Source: CAIVND01 sp035532075 (GTDB lineage: Bacteria; Actinomycetota; Acidimicrobiia; Acidimicrobiales; Bog-793). From it: 26,135 bases of DNA. Position 1 is the stretch's first letter. Every line of letters begins with the position of its first letter. Shown in pieces: positions 18,478 to 26,024 of this stretch. The notes under the pieces are model-generated. The model saw only the letters and a list, made by a program, of their open reading frames with translations, ran no database searches and was not told the origin of the DNA. The stretch lies in the NCBI GenBank assembly GCA_035532075.1, contig DATKRV010000084.1:1-26135 (forward strand), read 5' to 3'. The translations under genes and the position numbers were made by a program.

Positions 18478-19278
18478 CTACGTCGCCTGCTGCCAGGGTG
18501 CCTGGTTGAACGACACGACGCGCCAGCGTTTCGCGGAGAATCGCAGCGTCGCTGAGGCATCGACTTGGTTGAGGTCGAGGCTGCGAGATAGCACATAACG
18601 CCCGTCTATCTTGCCAAGCACCAACGTTGACTCCCATACGTTCACGTCCGCCTCAAGATCTGCAGTGATTCCATGCATATGGACCTTCAGCCATTTTACG
18701 ATCTTGGCACCTCCAGGAGCCGAGACGTGCGGATGCGATCCCATCTCACTATCAATGATCTGATTCATCTCCGAGACTATGTCGCCCTTGGCGGTGCCAT
18801 CAAAGATCGACGAGATCACCCGCTGTTGCGCAGCTCGCTCGCGCAACGCTCGCGCCAGCGTGACAACGTTGAACCTGCCGGTCCGGTCGATCCACTCATA
18901 CTCCGCGGCAACCACGCCCTGACGATCCTTGGTGATTGGGTGGGAGGTCAACAGCCAGGATGACGTTGTCTCCGAAGAGGGTGTCAGCGCACCGAGGTTC
19001 TCGACGAGGATATTCGCCAAGAGAAATGCCCGCTCCGTCGCGCGGATCTGGCTTGGGGTTCCAGTTGTCTTCGCGTACTGGGAAGATCCGGAGTTCACCA
19101 CAACAACAATGACAATGATGACCATCAGCGTCGCGGCTGTGATCAGCGCACGCGTACGTGGAGCGAGATGGGGTCGCGAACCTGCATGATCGGATTGAGA
19201 GCGCTCGTATCGCACGTGAATCTTCCCTGCCCCTTCGGCTTTAGTCGCTGGTCTCATCAGCTCCTGACTGGGCTCCAT
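18478..19278 (-). CDS. Membrane-anchored protein of unknown function, single TM with extracytoplasmic domain
   Basis: The product of up to 266 residues has a polar, basic cytoplasmic N-terminus, one transmembrane helix (about 46-62) and an extracytoplasmic domain of about 200 residues. The domain's end alternates strands (VNVWESTLVLG, ASATLRFSAKRWRVVSF). That pattern resembles NTF2-like or VirB8/TcpC-like domains of actinobacterial membrane proteins, but the likeness is only visual. Three starts are possible: ATG 19278 (no ribosome binding site), ATG 19257 (AGGAG only 3 nt away) and GTG 19215 (GGGAAG 6 nt upstream). The TM follows in all cases. It diverges from the phosphoribosyltransferase with as little as 17 bp between. 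The solute-binding protein gene lies downstream. Confidence 0.75.
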   Translation of the reverse strand: MEPSQELMRPATKAEGAGKIHVRYERSQSDHAGSRPHLAPRTRALITAATLMVIIVIVVVVNSGSSQYAKTTGTPSQIRATERAFLLANILVENLGALTPSSETTSSWLLTSHPITKDRQGVVAAEYEWIDRTGRFNVVTLARALRERAAQQRVISSIFDGTAKGDIVSEMNQIIDSEMGSHPHVSAPGGAKIVKWLKVHMHGITADLEADVNVWESTLVLGKIDGRYVLSRSLDLNQVDASATLRFSAKRWRVVSFNQAPWQQAT

Positions 19279-19295
19279 CGTAGAAGGCTGGGTTC

Positions 19296-20081
19296 ATGTT
19301 CCGATTCGACGCCCATCTCCGCACCAATCAGGTTGACCATTCCGGCCAATCGACGACGCGGAGTTTCGCTTGGTCACTATCTAAGAGAACACAGACGAAC
19401 CGGCCAATTGAACGACTGGATCTTCTGCCACTTGCGTTCTTGGGTCACAACAGCAACGATCATGTCATGGTCGCAAAAATTGGCACGTACCAAGCCCAAG
19501 TCGGAAAACAGACCCGTGAACTTCCGATTGTTCCGATCTCTAACGACCTCGCCATTGCTCTGTTGATCACGGTCGACCACGGCATACGGTTCATCGAACT
19601 CGCCAGTCAAGAGCTCGCAGAGCTCTTACGTCCCTTCGATGTCGAATGCGTCGTCTCTGTTGCAACCATGGGAATACCAGTCGCGATGGAGGTCACCAGA
19701 GCGCTCGGTCTCGATGATTACATGATCTTGCAAAAGACTCCAAAGATTCATCTTGCGGACGCGATCGACGTGCAAGTTCGTTCAATTACCACCAGAGTAA
19801 ACCAGAGGTTGCTGCTTGACCGAGAACGACTCCTGGCTGTGGAGAACCGCCGCATCGCGGTCGTCGACGATGTGATTTCAACCGGTGCGTCGATTCATGC
19901 GGCGCTGCGGCTGCTGCGCGACGTGGGTGCGGTCCCAGTGGCAATTGGAGCGTTGCTCGCTGAGGCAAATTCCTGGAGATCCATACTTGGCAAAGACGCT
20001 TTGCTCGTCCAGACGCTTGGAAAGATACCGCTTTTTCGAAGGAACAGGCAGGGGCAGCTCGACGAAGACTGGGAGGGCTGA
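19296..20081 (+). CDS. Phosphoribosyltransferase family protein (adenine/xanthine PRTase-like)
   Basis: Members attach a nucleobase to PRPP to make the nucleotide. The 261-residue protein carries the PRPP-binding signature VVDDVISTGAS (189-199), with the two acidic residues and the Thr-Gly-x-Ser loop intact. VSVATMGIPVA (120-130), the first PRPP loop region, precedes it. Together these fit a type I PRTase of the Apt/Xpt group. The enzyme is longer than Apt (about 180) because of an N-terminal region of about 75 residues; the base specificity cannot be told. The ATG at 19296 has AGAAGG 8 nt upstream. The gene converges on the NCS1 permease with only 4 bp between the stops, so base uptake and salvage genes lie side by side. 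Confidence 0.82.
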   Translation: MFRFDAHLRTNQVDHSGQSTTRSFAWSLSKRTQTNRPIERLDLLPLAFLGHNSNDHVMVAKIGTYQAQVGKQTRELPIVPISNDLAIALLITVDHGIRFIELASQELAELLRPFDVECVVSVATMGIPVAMEVTRALGLDDYMILQKTPKIHLADAIDVQVRSITTRVNQRLLLDRERLLAVENRRIAVVDDVISTGASIHAALRLLRDVGAVPVAIGALLAEANSWRSILGKDALLVQTLGKIPLFRRNRQGQLDEDWEG

Positions 20082-20085
20082 TTAT

Positions 20086-21576
20086 TCAGCTCGACGCGAC
20101 CTCAACGTCTACCTTGCTCTCATCGTCTACCTTGTTAAATTCCTTACGAACCAGCAAGAAGTAAACAATGCCAGCCACTCCAGCCCCGCTGAAGATGCTG
20201 ACATCCGCGCCGTGGGTATGGGCCGCCACCAAGTTGAGCCAGCTGGGAACAGAGAACGTCGGAGAGAGTCCCTCTAGGGCGGCAAACATTCCGAGCAGCT
20301 GGGCGAAAACTGCGGCAGGGCGCAAACCGTAAAACGACCCGTAATATCGCGAACCTGCATTGACCTGTTGAAGCGCCAGGCTGTCATATCGGTATCGACG
20401 CATCGCCCAATCGAGGATATAGATCGCAAACCACGGCCCAATCCAAATGATGACGATGTCCGCAAAATCCTTCAACAGCGTGTTAAATGTCGCATCAAAT
20501 ACGGCGTAGACCGTAAGAATCCCGGTCACGCAGGTGTCAACAATAACCGCCTGCCAACGCTTGAGCGAAAATCCGATGGTCTGGAGCGTCACGCCAGACG
20601 AATAAAGGTCAAGACTGTTGATCGCAAAGAGCTGGACAATCGAGACGACGAGAACTGGCACGACGAATGCGGTTGGAACAACGTGGGCATTTGCAAAGGC
20701 GCTGAAGGGATTCGCGCTCGTGGCAATCGTGGTTGTATAGGTGCCAACCATGATACCAATGATCATCACCAAAGTCTGAGGAACGCCACTTCCAAGGAAA
20801 ACCCAGGCAATGATCGACGATCGTTTCGCGTCCTCGGGCAAATATCTCGAATAATCATTTCCGTTCTCCGTCCAGCCCAGTCCGCTTAGTGCGACCGTAA
20901 ATGCAAGTCCGGCGAGCCATGTCGACCAGCTTGCAACGTGCACCACACTGTGAAAATGCGCCTTCGGAATAATGTATGCAGCGAGGATGATATAGAGCGC
21001 GAGAAAGGGAACCGCCAGCGCGCGGAGAGTTTTGATGAGCGTCTCATGTCCAAACAACGGAACGAGAAGCTGAATCGCCACCGCGAAGAGGATAAATACC
21101 ATCTTGAGTCCTGATCCAACGTGGACTCCGCCTCGTTCCGCGAGCACCTCGGCAGCGAGCACGATGAGGATGAGACCCTCGGTTTCGAACCCGATCTGTG
21201 TCAACCAGTTGAAGACTGCGATCAACCGGGCGCCGCGCGATCCGAACGGCGCGCGATTAATTGTCATGGCCGTTGTACCGGCGATCGGCCCTTGAAGACT
21301 CGCGACACCAACCAGCACAAAAGAGCAGTTTCCAATAACCGTGAGGATGAGCGCCTGGGAGAAACTAAATCCAAACGTCATCAACGCAATGCCGTAAACG
21401 AAATACTCAACTTGAAAGCTAGCTCCGGCCCACATGGCAAAGAGGTCGCGGGGCTTTGCCCATCGTTCGTGCTCGGGGATGTAATCGATGCCGTGAAGCT
21501 CAATACGAAGGTGATGCGCCGTATCCGAACCTGTCGATCCTGGGTTCCCTTTCAGTTCAATCTCTCCCTCGGACAA
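20086..21576 (-). CDS. NCS1-family nucleobase permease (cytosine/purine/hydantoin type)
   Basis: The 496-residue protein is a multi-pass symporter with about 12 hydrophobic helices. It has the NCS1 layout: an N-terminal polar stretch ending in PEHERWAKPRDLFAMWAGAS, the MTINRAPFGSRGA loop after helix 3, and the WTENGNDYSRYLP segment in the middle. NCS1 carriers bring in cytosine, purines, uracil, allantoin, hydantoins or related rings with Na+ or H+. The substrate cannot be read here. The start is a TTG at 21576 with only a weak binding site; a CTG seven codons later sits behind GAGGGAGAG and is an alternative. The gene is last in a run with the zinc-ribbon (24-bp gap) and split-barrel genes. 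Confidence 0.9.
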   Translation of the reverse strand: MSEGEIELKGNPGSTGSDTAHHLRIELHGIDYIPEHERWAKPRDLFAMWAGASFQVEYFVYGIALMTFGFSFSQALILTVIGNCSFVLVGVASLQGPIAGTTAMTINRAPFGSRGARLIAVFNWLTQIGFETEGLILIVLAAEVLAERGGVHVGSGLKMVFILFAVAIQLLVPLFGHETLIKTLRALAVPFLALYIILAAYIIPKAHFHSVVHVASWSTWLAGLAFTVALSGLGWTENGNDYSRYLPEDAKRSSIIAWVFLGSGVPQTLVMIIGIMVGTYTTTIATSANPFSAFANAHVVPTAFVVPVLVVSIVQLFAINSLDLYSSGVTLQTIGFSLKRWQAVIVDTCVTGILTVYAVFDATFNTLLKDFADIVIIWIGPWFAIYILDWAMRRYRYDSLALQQVNAGSRYYGSFYGLRPAAVFAQLLGMFAALEGLSPTFSVPSWLNLVAAHTHGADVSIFSGAGVAGIVYFLLVRKEFNKVDDESKVDVEVASS

Positions 21577-21600
21577 ACGAACTACTCAATAATGAAGTGG

Positions 21601-21840
21601 TCATTCTTTAGTCGCGACGAAATTTGGAGTCACATTGATCTTTGGCTCATACAACGCAACTTCTACCTCGCGCGCAGTAATCCTTTGGTTCAACCGCAAC
21701 TCATCTCGACAAGAACCACACGGACCATAAAGCCTTTCACGGACTTCGCGGTGACAGCGCGGACAGACAAAGCTCAGAAGGTCAACGAAGTTCTCTGGCG
21801 ACACCACGCGACCACCGTAGCGAAAATAATTGTGCTGCAC
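21601..21840 (-). CDS. Small zinc-ribbon protein, function unknown
   Basis: The 79-residue protein has two CxxC knuckles, CPRC (Cys26, Cys29) and CGSC (Cys41, Cys44), 11 residues apart, as in zinc ribbons that bind nucleic acid or protein. A tidy N-terminus (HNYFRYGGRVVSPENFVDLL) suggests a conserved folded protein. I do not recognise the family. The start is a GTG with no obvious ribosome binding site; the frame is open for about 20 more codons upstream without a better start. It lies 43 bp after the split-barrel gene and 24 bp before the permease on the same strand, so it is probably in their operon. Confidence 0.75.
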   Translation of the reverse strand: MQHNYFRYGGRVVSPENFVDLLSFVCPRCHREVRERLYGPCGSCRDELRLNQRITAREVEVALYEPKINVTPNFVATKE

Positions 21841-21883
21841 ATGCCATTGCCAATGACGCCTCGCACAGAGTTGCCCCAGATAT

Positions 21884-22339
21884 TCACTCCCGATTGGTGC
21901 GACGCATGTTCACCCGCGAGTCCGGCGGCCCACCCTGGATCGCGTCCACGTCGATGATCACGGCCACCCCTGCCATGTCAGGATCACGATCTCGCTCGCC
22001 CTTGGGGGTTTTGTCATAGATCAACTTCGAGATCTGGGAATCGGTCTCCACCCGGGCGCGACCATAAATGAGATAGGTCGTCCTCGTCGAAGAGTCTCGA
22101 TACATCATGGTGATGCGTGGATTGTGCGGGATGGCTCGGACAAGACCTCCCTCGCGCTCGCGGATCCAGATCGCACACTGATCCGGACTATGGACCTGAG
22201 TTGAACCACGAAATGACAGATGCGGCTGGCCGTCCCAATCGACATAGGCGACGGTGATAGGTCGTTTGTTCTCGAACGCTCCATCAATCGTTGCTGCAAG
22301 TTCTTCGTCGATAAATATCGGCGTCGTAGAGTCAGGCAT
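21884..22339 (-). CDS. Pyridoxamine 5'-phosphate oxidase-like (F420/FMN split-barrel) protein
   Basis: The 151-residue protein shows the split beta-barrel pattern of the PNPOx-like superfamily: RPITVAYVDWDGQPHLSFRG at about 26-45, CAIWIREREGG, and NPRITMMYRD followed by a strand with YLIYGRARV. In actinobacteria such proteins bind FMN, F420, heme or biliverdin; which cofactor is used here is not visible. The ATG at 22339 is preferred over an adjacent TTG because AGGGGG lies about 5 nt upstream. It is the first gene of the run leading to the zinc-ribbon and permease genes, and it diverges from the luciferase-like oxidoreductase. Confidence 0.85.
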   Translation of the reverse strand: MPDSTTPIFIDEELAATIDGAFENKRPITVAYVDWDGQPHLSFRGSTQVHSPDQCAIWIREREGGLVRAIPHNPRITMMYRDSSTRTTYLIYGRARVETDSQISKLIYDKTPKGERDRDPDMAGVAVIIDVDAIQGGPPDSRVNMRRTNRE

Positions 22340-22400
22340 CAAAACCCCCTAGTCCCAATCATGTAAACCTTACCGATGGGCGCACGATTAGCAAGCCTGC

Positions 22401-22429
22401 CTGACATCCCGGCACGGCCATGAAATACT
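22401..22429 (+). promoter_or_regulatory. Likely promoter of the luciferase-like oxidoreductase gene
   Basis: CTGACA (22401-22406) and AATACT (22424-22429) are separated by 17 bp and match five and four of six consensus positions. Transcription would begin near 22436, leaving about 37 nt before the ATG at 22473 but only about 10 nt before the ATG at 22446. Confidence 0.45.
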
Positions 22430-22472
22430 GAAACAACCAGCACAAATGAGCGAGCGATCCACGGGGGGAGAA

Positions 22473-23519
22473 ATGATTATTGGAGTCGGTCTCGATCAGC
22501 GCCTCGGACTCTCGATTGGAGAGTACGCCGCACTGAGTTCACAGGCCATAGATCACGGTTTCGAAAGCATCTGGACCAACTCCATGACAGTGCCAGACGC
22601 GTTCCATGTCTGCTCGGCCTGGTCTTCACAGACGCAAACCCTCACGGGCCATCCGATCCGCACCGGTATCGCCGTCATCCCGGCACCAAAATCCTGGCAT
22701 CTTGAATCGCTCGCCAACCAGGCAGCGACGGTTGGCCAGATTGCACACGGAAACTTTGTCCTTGGAATTGGCACCGGCGGAGCAGGAAAGGACTTCTGGG
22801 CGAGCGCGGGGCTGCCGAACCGACCCATTTCCATCATGCGCGATTACGTCACGATCCTTCGACGTCTCTTTGCCGGCGACGACGTCAACTACGAAGGCAA
22901 CGCGCTAGCACTTCATCACACAAAGCTCGCACAGGAGATTCCCGGTGTGCCGGTCTATCTCGCCGCGCTTGGCCCACAGATGCTTGAACTTGCTGGCGAG
23001 GTCGCCGATGGGGTATGTCTCAACTGGGCGACGCCGGATCAGATCGCTTGGAGTGACGGGCATCTTCGAACTGGCATTACAAAGGCTGGACGCAGACGCG
23101 AGGATCTCAAGATGTCAATGTACGTGCGCGTCTGTATCGACGAGGACGTCGTCGCGGCGCGCGGGGCACTCTGTACTCAGGTCCTCACATACGGTCTTAG
23201 TCGCCCCGGAGTGGACCGGTCCCTTTCGTATCGAGGTCATTTTGCCCGGATGGGATTCGACGATCTCTTCATTGATCTGGAGCGACGTCGGGAATCTGGC
23301 GCCTCACTTTCAGAACTCATCGATTTCGTCCCCGATGAACTCCTGAATATGGTCGGTTATTTCGGAACCCCCGATGGCGCTCCTGCTCGTTTCGCGGAAC
23401 TTTCGCTGGGGCTCGATGAGTCGATCGTCCGGATCATCAGCGCGCGAAAGGGGATCCGGCCGATTGTCGACGCAATGAACGCACTGACTCCGGCGAAAAT
23501 ACGCGCTCAATTCGCCTGA
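22473..23519 (+). CDS. LLM-class (luciferase-like) F420- or FMN-dependent oxidoreductase
   Basis: The 348-residue TIM-barrel protein starts MIIGVGLDQRLG. It contains the family landmarks RTGIAVIPAPKSWHLESLANQAATV, FVLGIGTGG and an MRDYVTILRRLFAG helix, all typical of bacterial luciferase/F420-dependent reductases. Such enzymes move hydride with F420 or act as flavin monooxygenases with a partner reductase. The substrate is unknown. I choose ATG 22473 over ATG 22446 because GGGGGGAGAA lies directly upstream, it fits the promoter at 22401-22429, and the N-terminus then begins with the first barrel strand. The gene diverges from the split-barrel protein and converges on the PIG-L gene. Confidence 0.88.
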   Translation: MIIGVGLDQRLGLSIGEYAALSSQAIDHGFESIWTNSMTVPDAFHVCSAWSSQTQTLTGHPIRTGIAVIPAPKSWHLESLANQAATVGQIAHGNFVLGIGTGGAGKDFWASAGLPNRPISIMRDYVTILRRLFAGDDVNYEGNALALHHTKLAQEIPGVPVYLAALGPQMLELAGEVADGVCLNWATPDQIAWSDGHLRTGITKAGRRREDLKMSMYVRVCIDEDVVAARGALCTQVLTYGLSRPGVDRSLSYRGHFARMGFDDLFIDLERRRESGASLSELIDFVPDELLNMVGYFGTPDGAPARFAELSLGLDESIVRIISARKGIRPIVDAMNALTPAKIRAQFA

Positions 23520-23559
23520 AAAGGAGATGCTGTATAAAATTCCCGAACGATAGCTCGCG

Positions 23560-24408
23560 CTACGCGTCCACTTGATCTCGCATTTGATCCCGGAGTCCTG
23601 CGAAGATGTCATCTTCGGGAATCGCGGCTCTTGTCTTGTCCCTGACCCGAATATACGTCTCTGTCGCGAAGATGTCCCGAAGAGAAGCATCGTCGAGCTG
23701 AAGCCAATGCGATCCACGGAGTTGACTCAAGTGTGCATACATGGCTTTTCGTTTTCTCGCTACCGTTGAACGAGTATCGATCACCGTTGTGATGAGATGG
23801 TCGGTATTCGGACGTGCACCACGTAGCCCTGACTCCGGCCGTCGAAGGTCCAACTGCAACGACTCTCGTGCTAATCGAACACGGTCGTTAAACGACTCGG
23901 AACGGACTACAAAATAAAGCTTTCGCGCAATGCCAGTCAGATCGTCGGCAAGCAATGTAATCAAATGGGCGTTAACGTGATCGGGATGACCCGATCCACC
24001 ATTGTTTGCGTAGGTGATTAAGACGTCAGGCTGATATTGCTGAATCAGCGTGCTGAGCCTCTCAGCCGCCTCCATCAGATCTGCCCGGCAAAATGCATTC
24101 GGATTCCGGTTTGCCTCCCAACCTTCCATTCCCGAATCGGAGTAACCGAGAAGTTCGAGATGAGTAACCCCGAGGGCCTCACACGAGACCTCGAGTTCTC
24201 GACGACGCACTGAAGCAACCAGATCGGGAGAATGACCAGGCTCGCCCGAATTGACAAAATCAGGCCCGAAGCCCTGCGACCCATCGGTGCAGGTTACGAG
24301 AATCGTGGTAATTCCCTCGTCCGCACAACGTGCAATGAGACCGCCGGTTGGAATGACCTCGTCGTCAGGATGGGCGTGCACCAACATCGCGCAGAGCGGC
24401 TTCGTCAC
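23560..24408 (-). CDS. PIG-L family N-acyl hydrolase (mycothiol MshB/Mca-like)
   Basis: PIG-L enzymes are zinc amidases that remove acyl groups from amino sugars and related amines. The 282-residue protein has the metal motif AHPDDE (His13, Asp16) and the second His block GHPDH (His141-His144). It also has LGYSDSGM (88-94), close to the DSGM region of the mycothiol enzymes MshB and Mca. It could therefore act on a mycothiol conjugate or on another N-acyl compound. The start is a GTG without a strong ribosome binding site. It follows the intradiol dioxygenase by 37 bp on the same strand, suggesting a two-gene operon. Confidence 0.87.
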   Translation of the reverse strand: MTKPLCAMLVHAHPDDEVIPTGGLIARCADEGITTILVTCTDGSQGFGPDFVNSGEPGHSPDLVASVRRRELEVSCEALGVTHLELLGYSDSGMEGWEANRNPNAFCRADLMEAAERLSTLIQQYQPDVLITYANNGGSGHPDHVNAHLITLLADDLTGIARKLYFVVRSESFNDRVRLARESLQLDLRRPESGLRGARPNTDHLITTVIDTRSTVARKRKAMYAHLSQLRGSHWLQLDDASLRDIFATETYIRVRDKTRAAIPEDDIFAGLRDQMRDQVDA

Positions 24409-24445
24409 GACCGAATTCTCTCAAACTCTTGGCGCCGAAGTCGAC

Positions 24446-25315
24446 TCATGCCGAGGGCACGATCCGGGCAAGTACGAAGGTACGGCGCAATTGAGCAAAA
24501 GGCTGGTTCAATTTTCTTCCTTTCGGCGCGTCCCCAGGGTCGTGAAGGGGGAGGTCCTCGATGAGAGAACTTTTTACTCCAAACACTGCGTCCGATCGGA
24601 GATACTCATCTCCCTTTACAAAGATATGTGTAGTGAGCATTGAACACCCGGGCGAGGAGATCCTGAAATGTACATGAGCGGGCCGGTAGGGATGACGCCC
24701 TTGAGCATCCAACATTCTGCCAACAGGCCCATCATCTGGAATTGCATAACTCGACGGCACGATCGACCAGAGTTCGAATTTTCCAGATTCGTCGCAGGTG
24801 AATCGCCCGCGCAGGAAGCTCGTTGACTCTGGGTGCTGCACATCATAAGAACCCTCGGAATCGGATTGCCATACGTCGACCGTTGCACCACTGCAGCGAT
24901 TTCCCTCTGTATCGAAAACCTTACCCTCGATAAAAAGAGGGACACCGGGCTTTCCTGCGTCGATCACCGCGCCAAGCTCAAAACGCGGCGCGTTGTCGAC
25001 GTAAAAAGGACCAAGCACGGTGCTCTCCGTCGCGCGGGGATCATCCGATGCGTTGATTTCATCGACGAGCATCGATGCGCCAAGAGTGTCCGAAAGCAAT
25101 ATGAATTCCTGTCGCCCACTGATGCAACTCCTTCCTACGGCGGTGAGAAACTCGATTGCCTGTTCCCATTCTTGAATCGAAGGACGAATCTCCCTTATGA
25201 ACGCGTGGAGATGACGGACGAGCGCCTCGCTAATATGTCTCAGCCGCGGGTCAGGGGTCCCCTCTAGTCGGCGCAGTACCTGTTCAGTGATAGTCGCCGC
25301 TGATGGCTCGTTCAT
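24446..25315 (-). CDS. Intradiol ring-cleavage dioxygenase (hydroxyquinol/catechol 1,2-dioxygenase type)
   Basis: This Fe(III) enzyme opens catechol-type rings between the two hydroxyls to give muconate or maleylacetate products. The 289-residue protein has an N-terminal helical dimerisation domain, then the beta-sandwich with the ESTVLGPFYV entry. All four iron ligands are present: Tyr157 (GSYD), Tyr190 (SSYAIP), His214 and His216 (RPAHVHF). YAIPDDGPVG and the GRHPYRPAH context resemble hydroxyquinol 1,2-dioxygenases more than CatA, where GYGCPP is usual. The ATG at 25315 has GGAGGG a few bases upstream. It is the first gene of the pair with PIG-L. No downstream maleylacetate reductase is in the window. 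Confidence 0.92.
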   Translation of the reverse strand: MNEPSAATITEQVLRRLEGTPDPRLRHISEALVRHLHAFIREIRPSIQEWEQAIEFLTAVGRSCISGRQEFILLSDTLGASMLVDEINASDDPRATESTVLGPFYVDNAPRFELGAVIDAGKPGVPLFIEGKVFDTEGNRCSGATVDVWQSDSEGSYDVQHPESTSFLRGRFTCDESGKFELWSIVPSSYAIPDDGPVGRMLDAQGRHPYRPAHVHFRISSPGCSMLTTHIFVKGDEYLRSDAVFGVKSSLIEDLPLHDPGDAPKGRKLNQPFAQLRRTFVLARIVPSA

Positions 25316-26024
25316 CGGCCCTCCATTTATTGGTCACCATTCGCTGACGCGATCTCTACGTATCCCACTTTAGATTGTCGCCGTTGCAGCTACTCGCGCC
25401 ATATCTGTCACTTTGGGAGGACTTACCATGTGCGTCTGATTTTGCTTGACATTATCTTCTCTTTGCGAGCCTCCAAAATCGTGCAAACCCGAACTTTTTC
25501 AAGGTACCTGCTCTCGAACGAATCCCGAGCAACTGCACAACTCGGTCATCTTCGCTCCGCCCCCACCTGCTGAGATCCTTTGCGCTCCGTCACTCATCGC
25601 GAGAATCATCACCTTTGGCGAAATTGTGATGGGACTTGGATTACCTCGCGCCCTGTGTCGTCGCACTGCTGTCCTCGGGCATTGTTCTCACAATCTTGCT
25701 CGCTCGCATCGTCGGGGTTCTTGACCATCTCGCCTGTGACGAATCCGACACTGTCTTTCTTTTCGCCCGAACTCCTCTGACGATATCGGGGGCGAGATGT
25801 TGTCGCGAGATGTCGGTCACGTACGCAATGACGGAGGCATTTTTCCACAAAGCCCTCAAAGGCAACGGTAGCCGGGCTCAATCGCGCGGTCATTCCCCTC
25901 GAGTCGAGTTCATCTGCAAGTTTTGGGCTGACGAGCAAAGGGGTTATTGCGACAAATCGGCGAATGTCGAACCTACTGACCTTTCGGTAATATCATGACA
26001 GATTAGTCATAAAGAAAGACCGGT
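25316..26024. other. 709-bp intergenic region with possible gene remnant
   Basis: No intact gene is supported. On the minus strand about 25860-25975 reads as plausible protein (about 40 codons including TPLLVSPKLADELDSRG) but has no good start and loses its character after about 25855. There a different minus frame continues with AYVTDISRQHLAPDIVRG to a stop near 25641. This may be a frameshifted relic or chance. The plus-strand frame 25636-25998 begins with a hydrophobic stretch but has no ribosome binding site. The dioxygenase promoter should lie at about 25340-25420; no clear boxes are seen. Confidence 0.4.
25995..26010. promoter_or_regulatory. Short inverted repeat before the last gene (possible operator)
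   Basis: ATGAC (25995-25999) and GTCAT (26006-26010) are inverted repeats with a 6-bp spacer, lying 15 bp before the GTG at 26025. Size and place fit a dimeric repressor site. The motif is short enough to occur by chance. Confidence 0.3.

Noticed and set aside
21121..21957. Plus-strand open frame of 278 codons across the permease and zinc-ribbon genes
   Set aside because: It crosses several real minus-strand genes and has no motif.
23520..23559. Eight-codon mini-gene with a good ribosome binding site after the LLM gene
   Set aside because: AAGGAG followed by ATG and a stop after eight codons in a convergent gap is easily chance.
25446..25724. Plus-strand frame of 92 codons in the last intergenic region
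   Set aside because: Low-complexity composition, no binding site and no domain.
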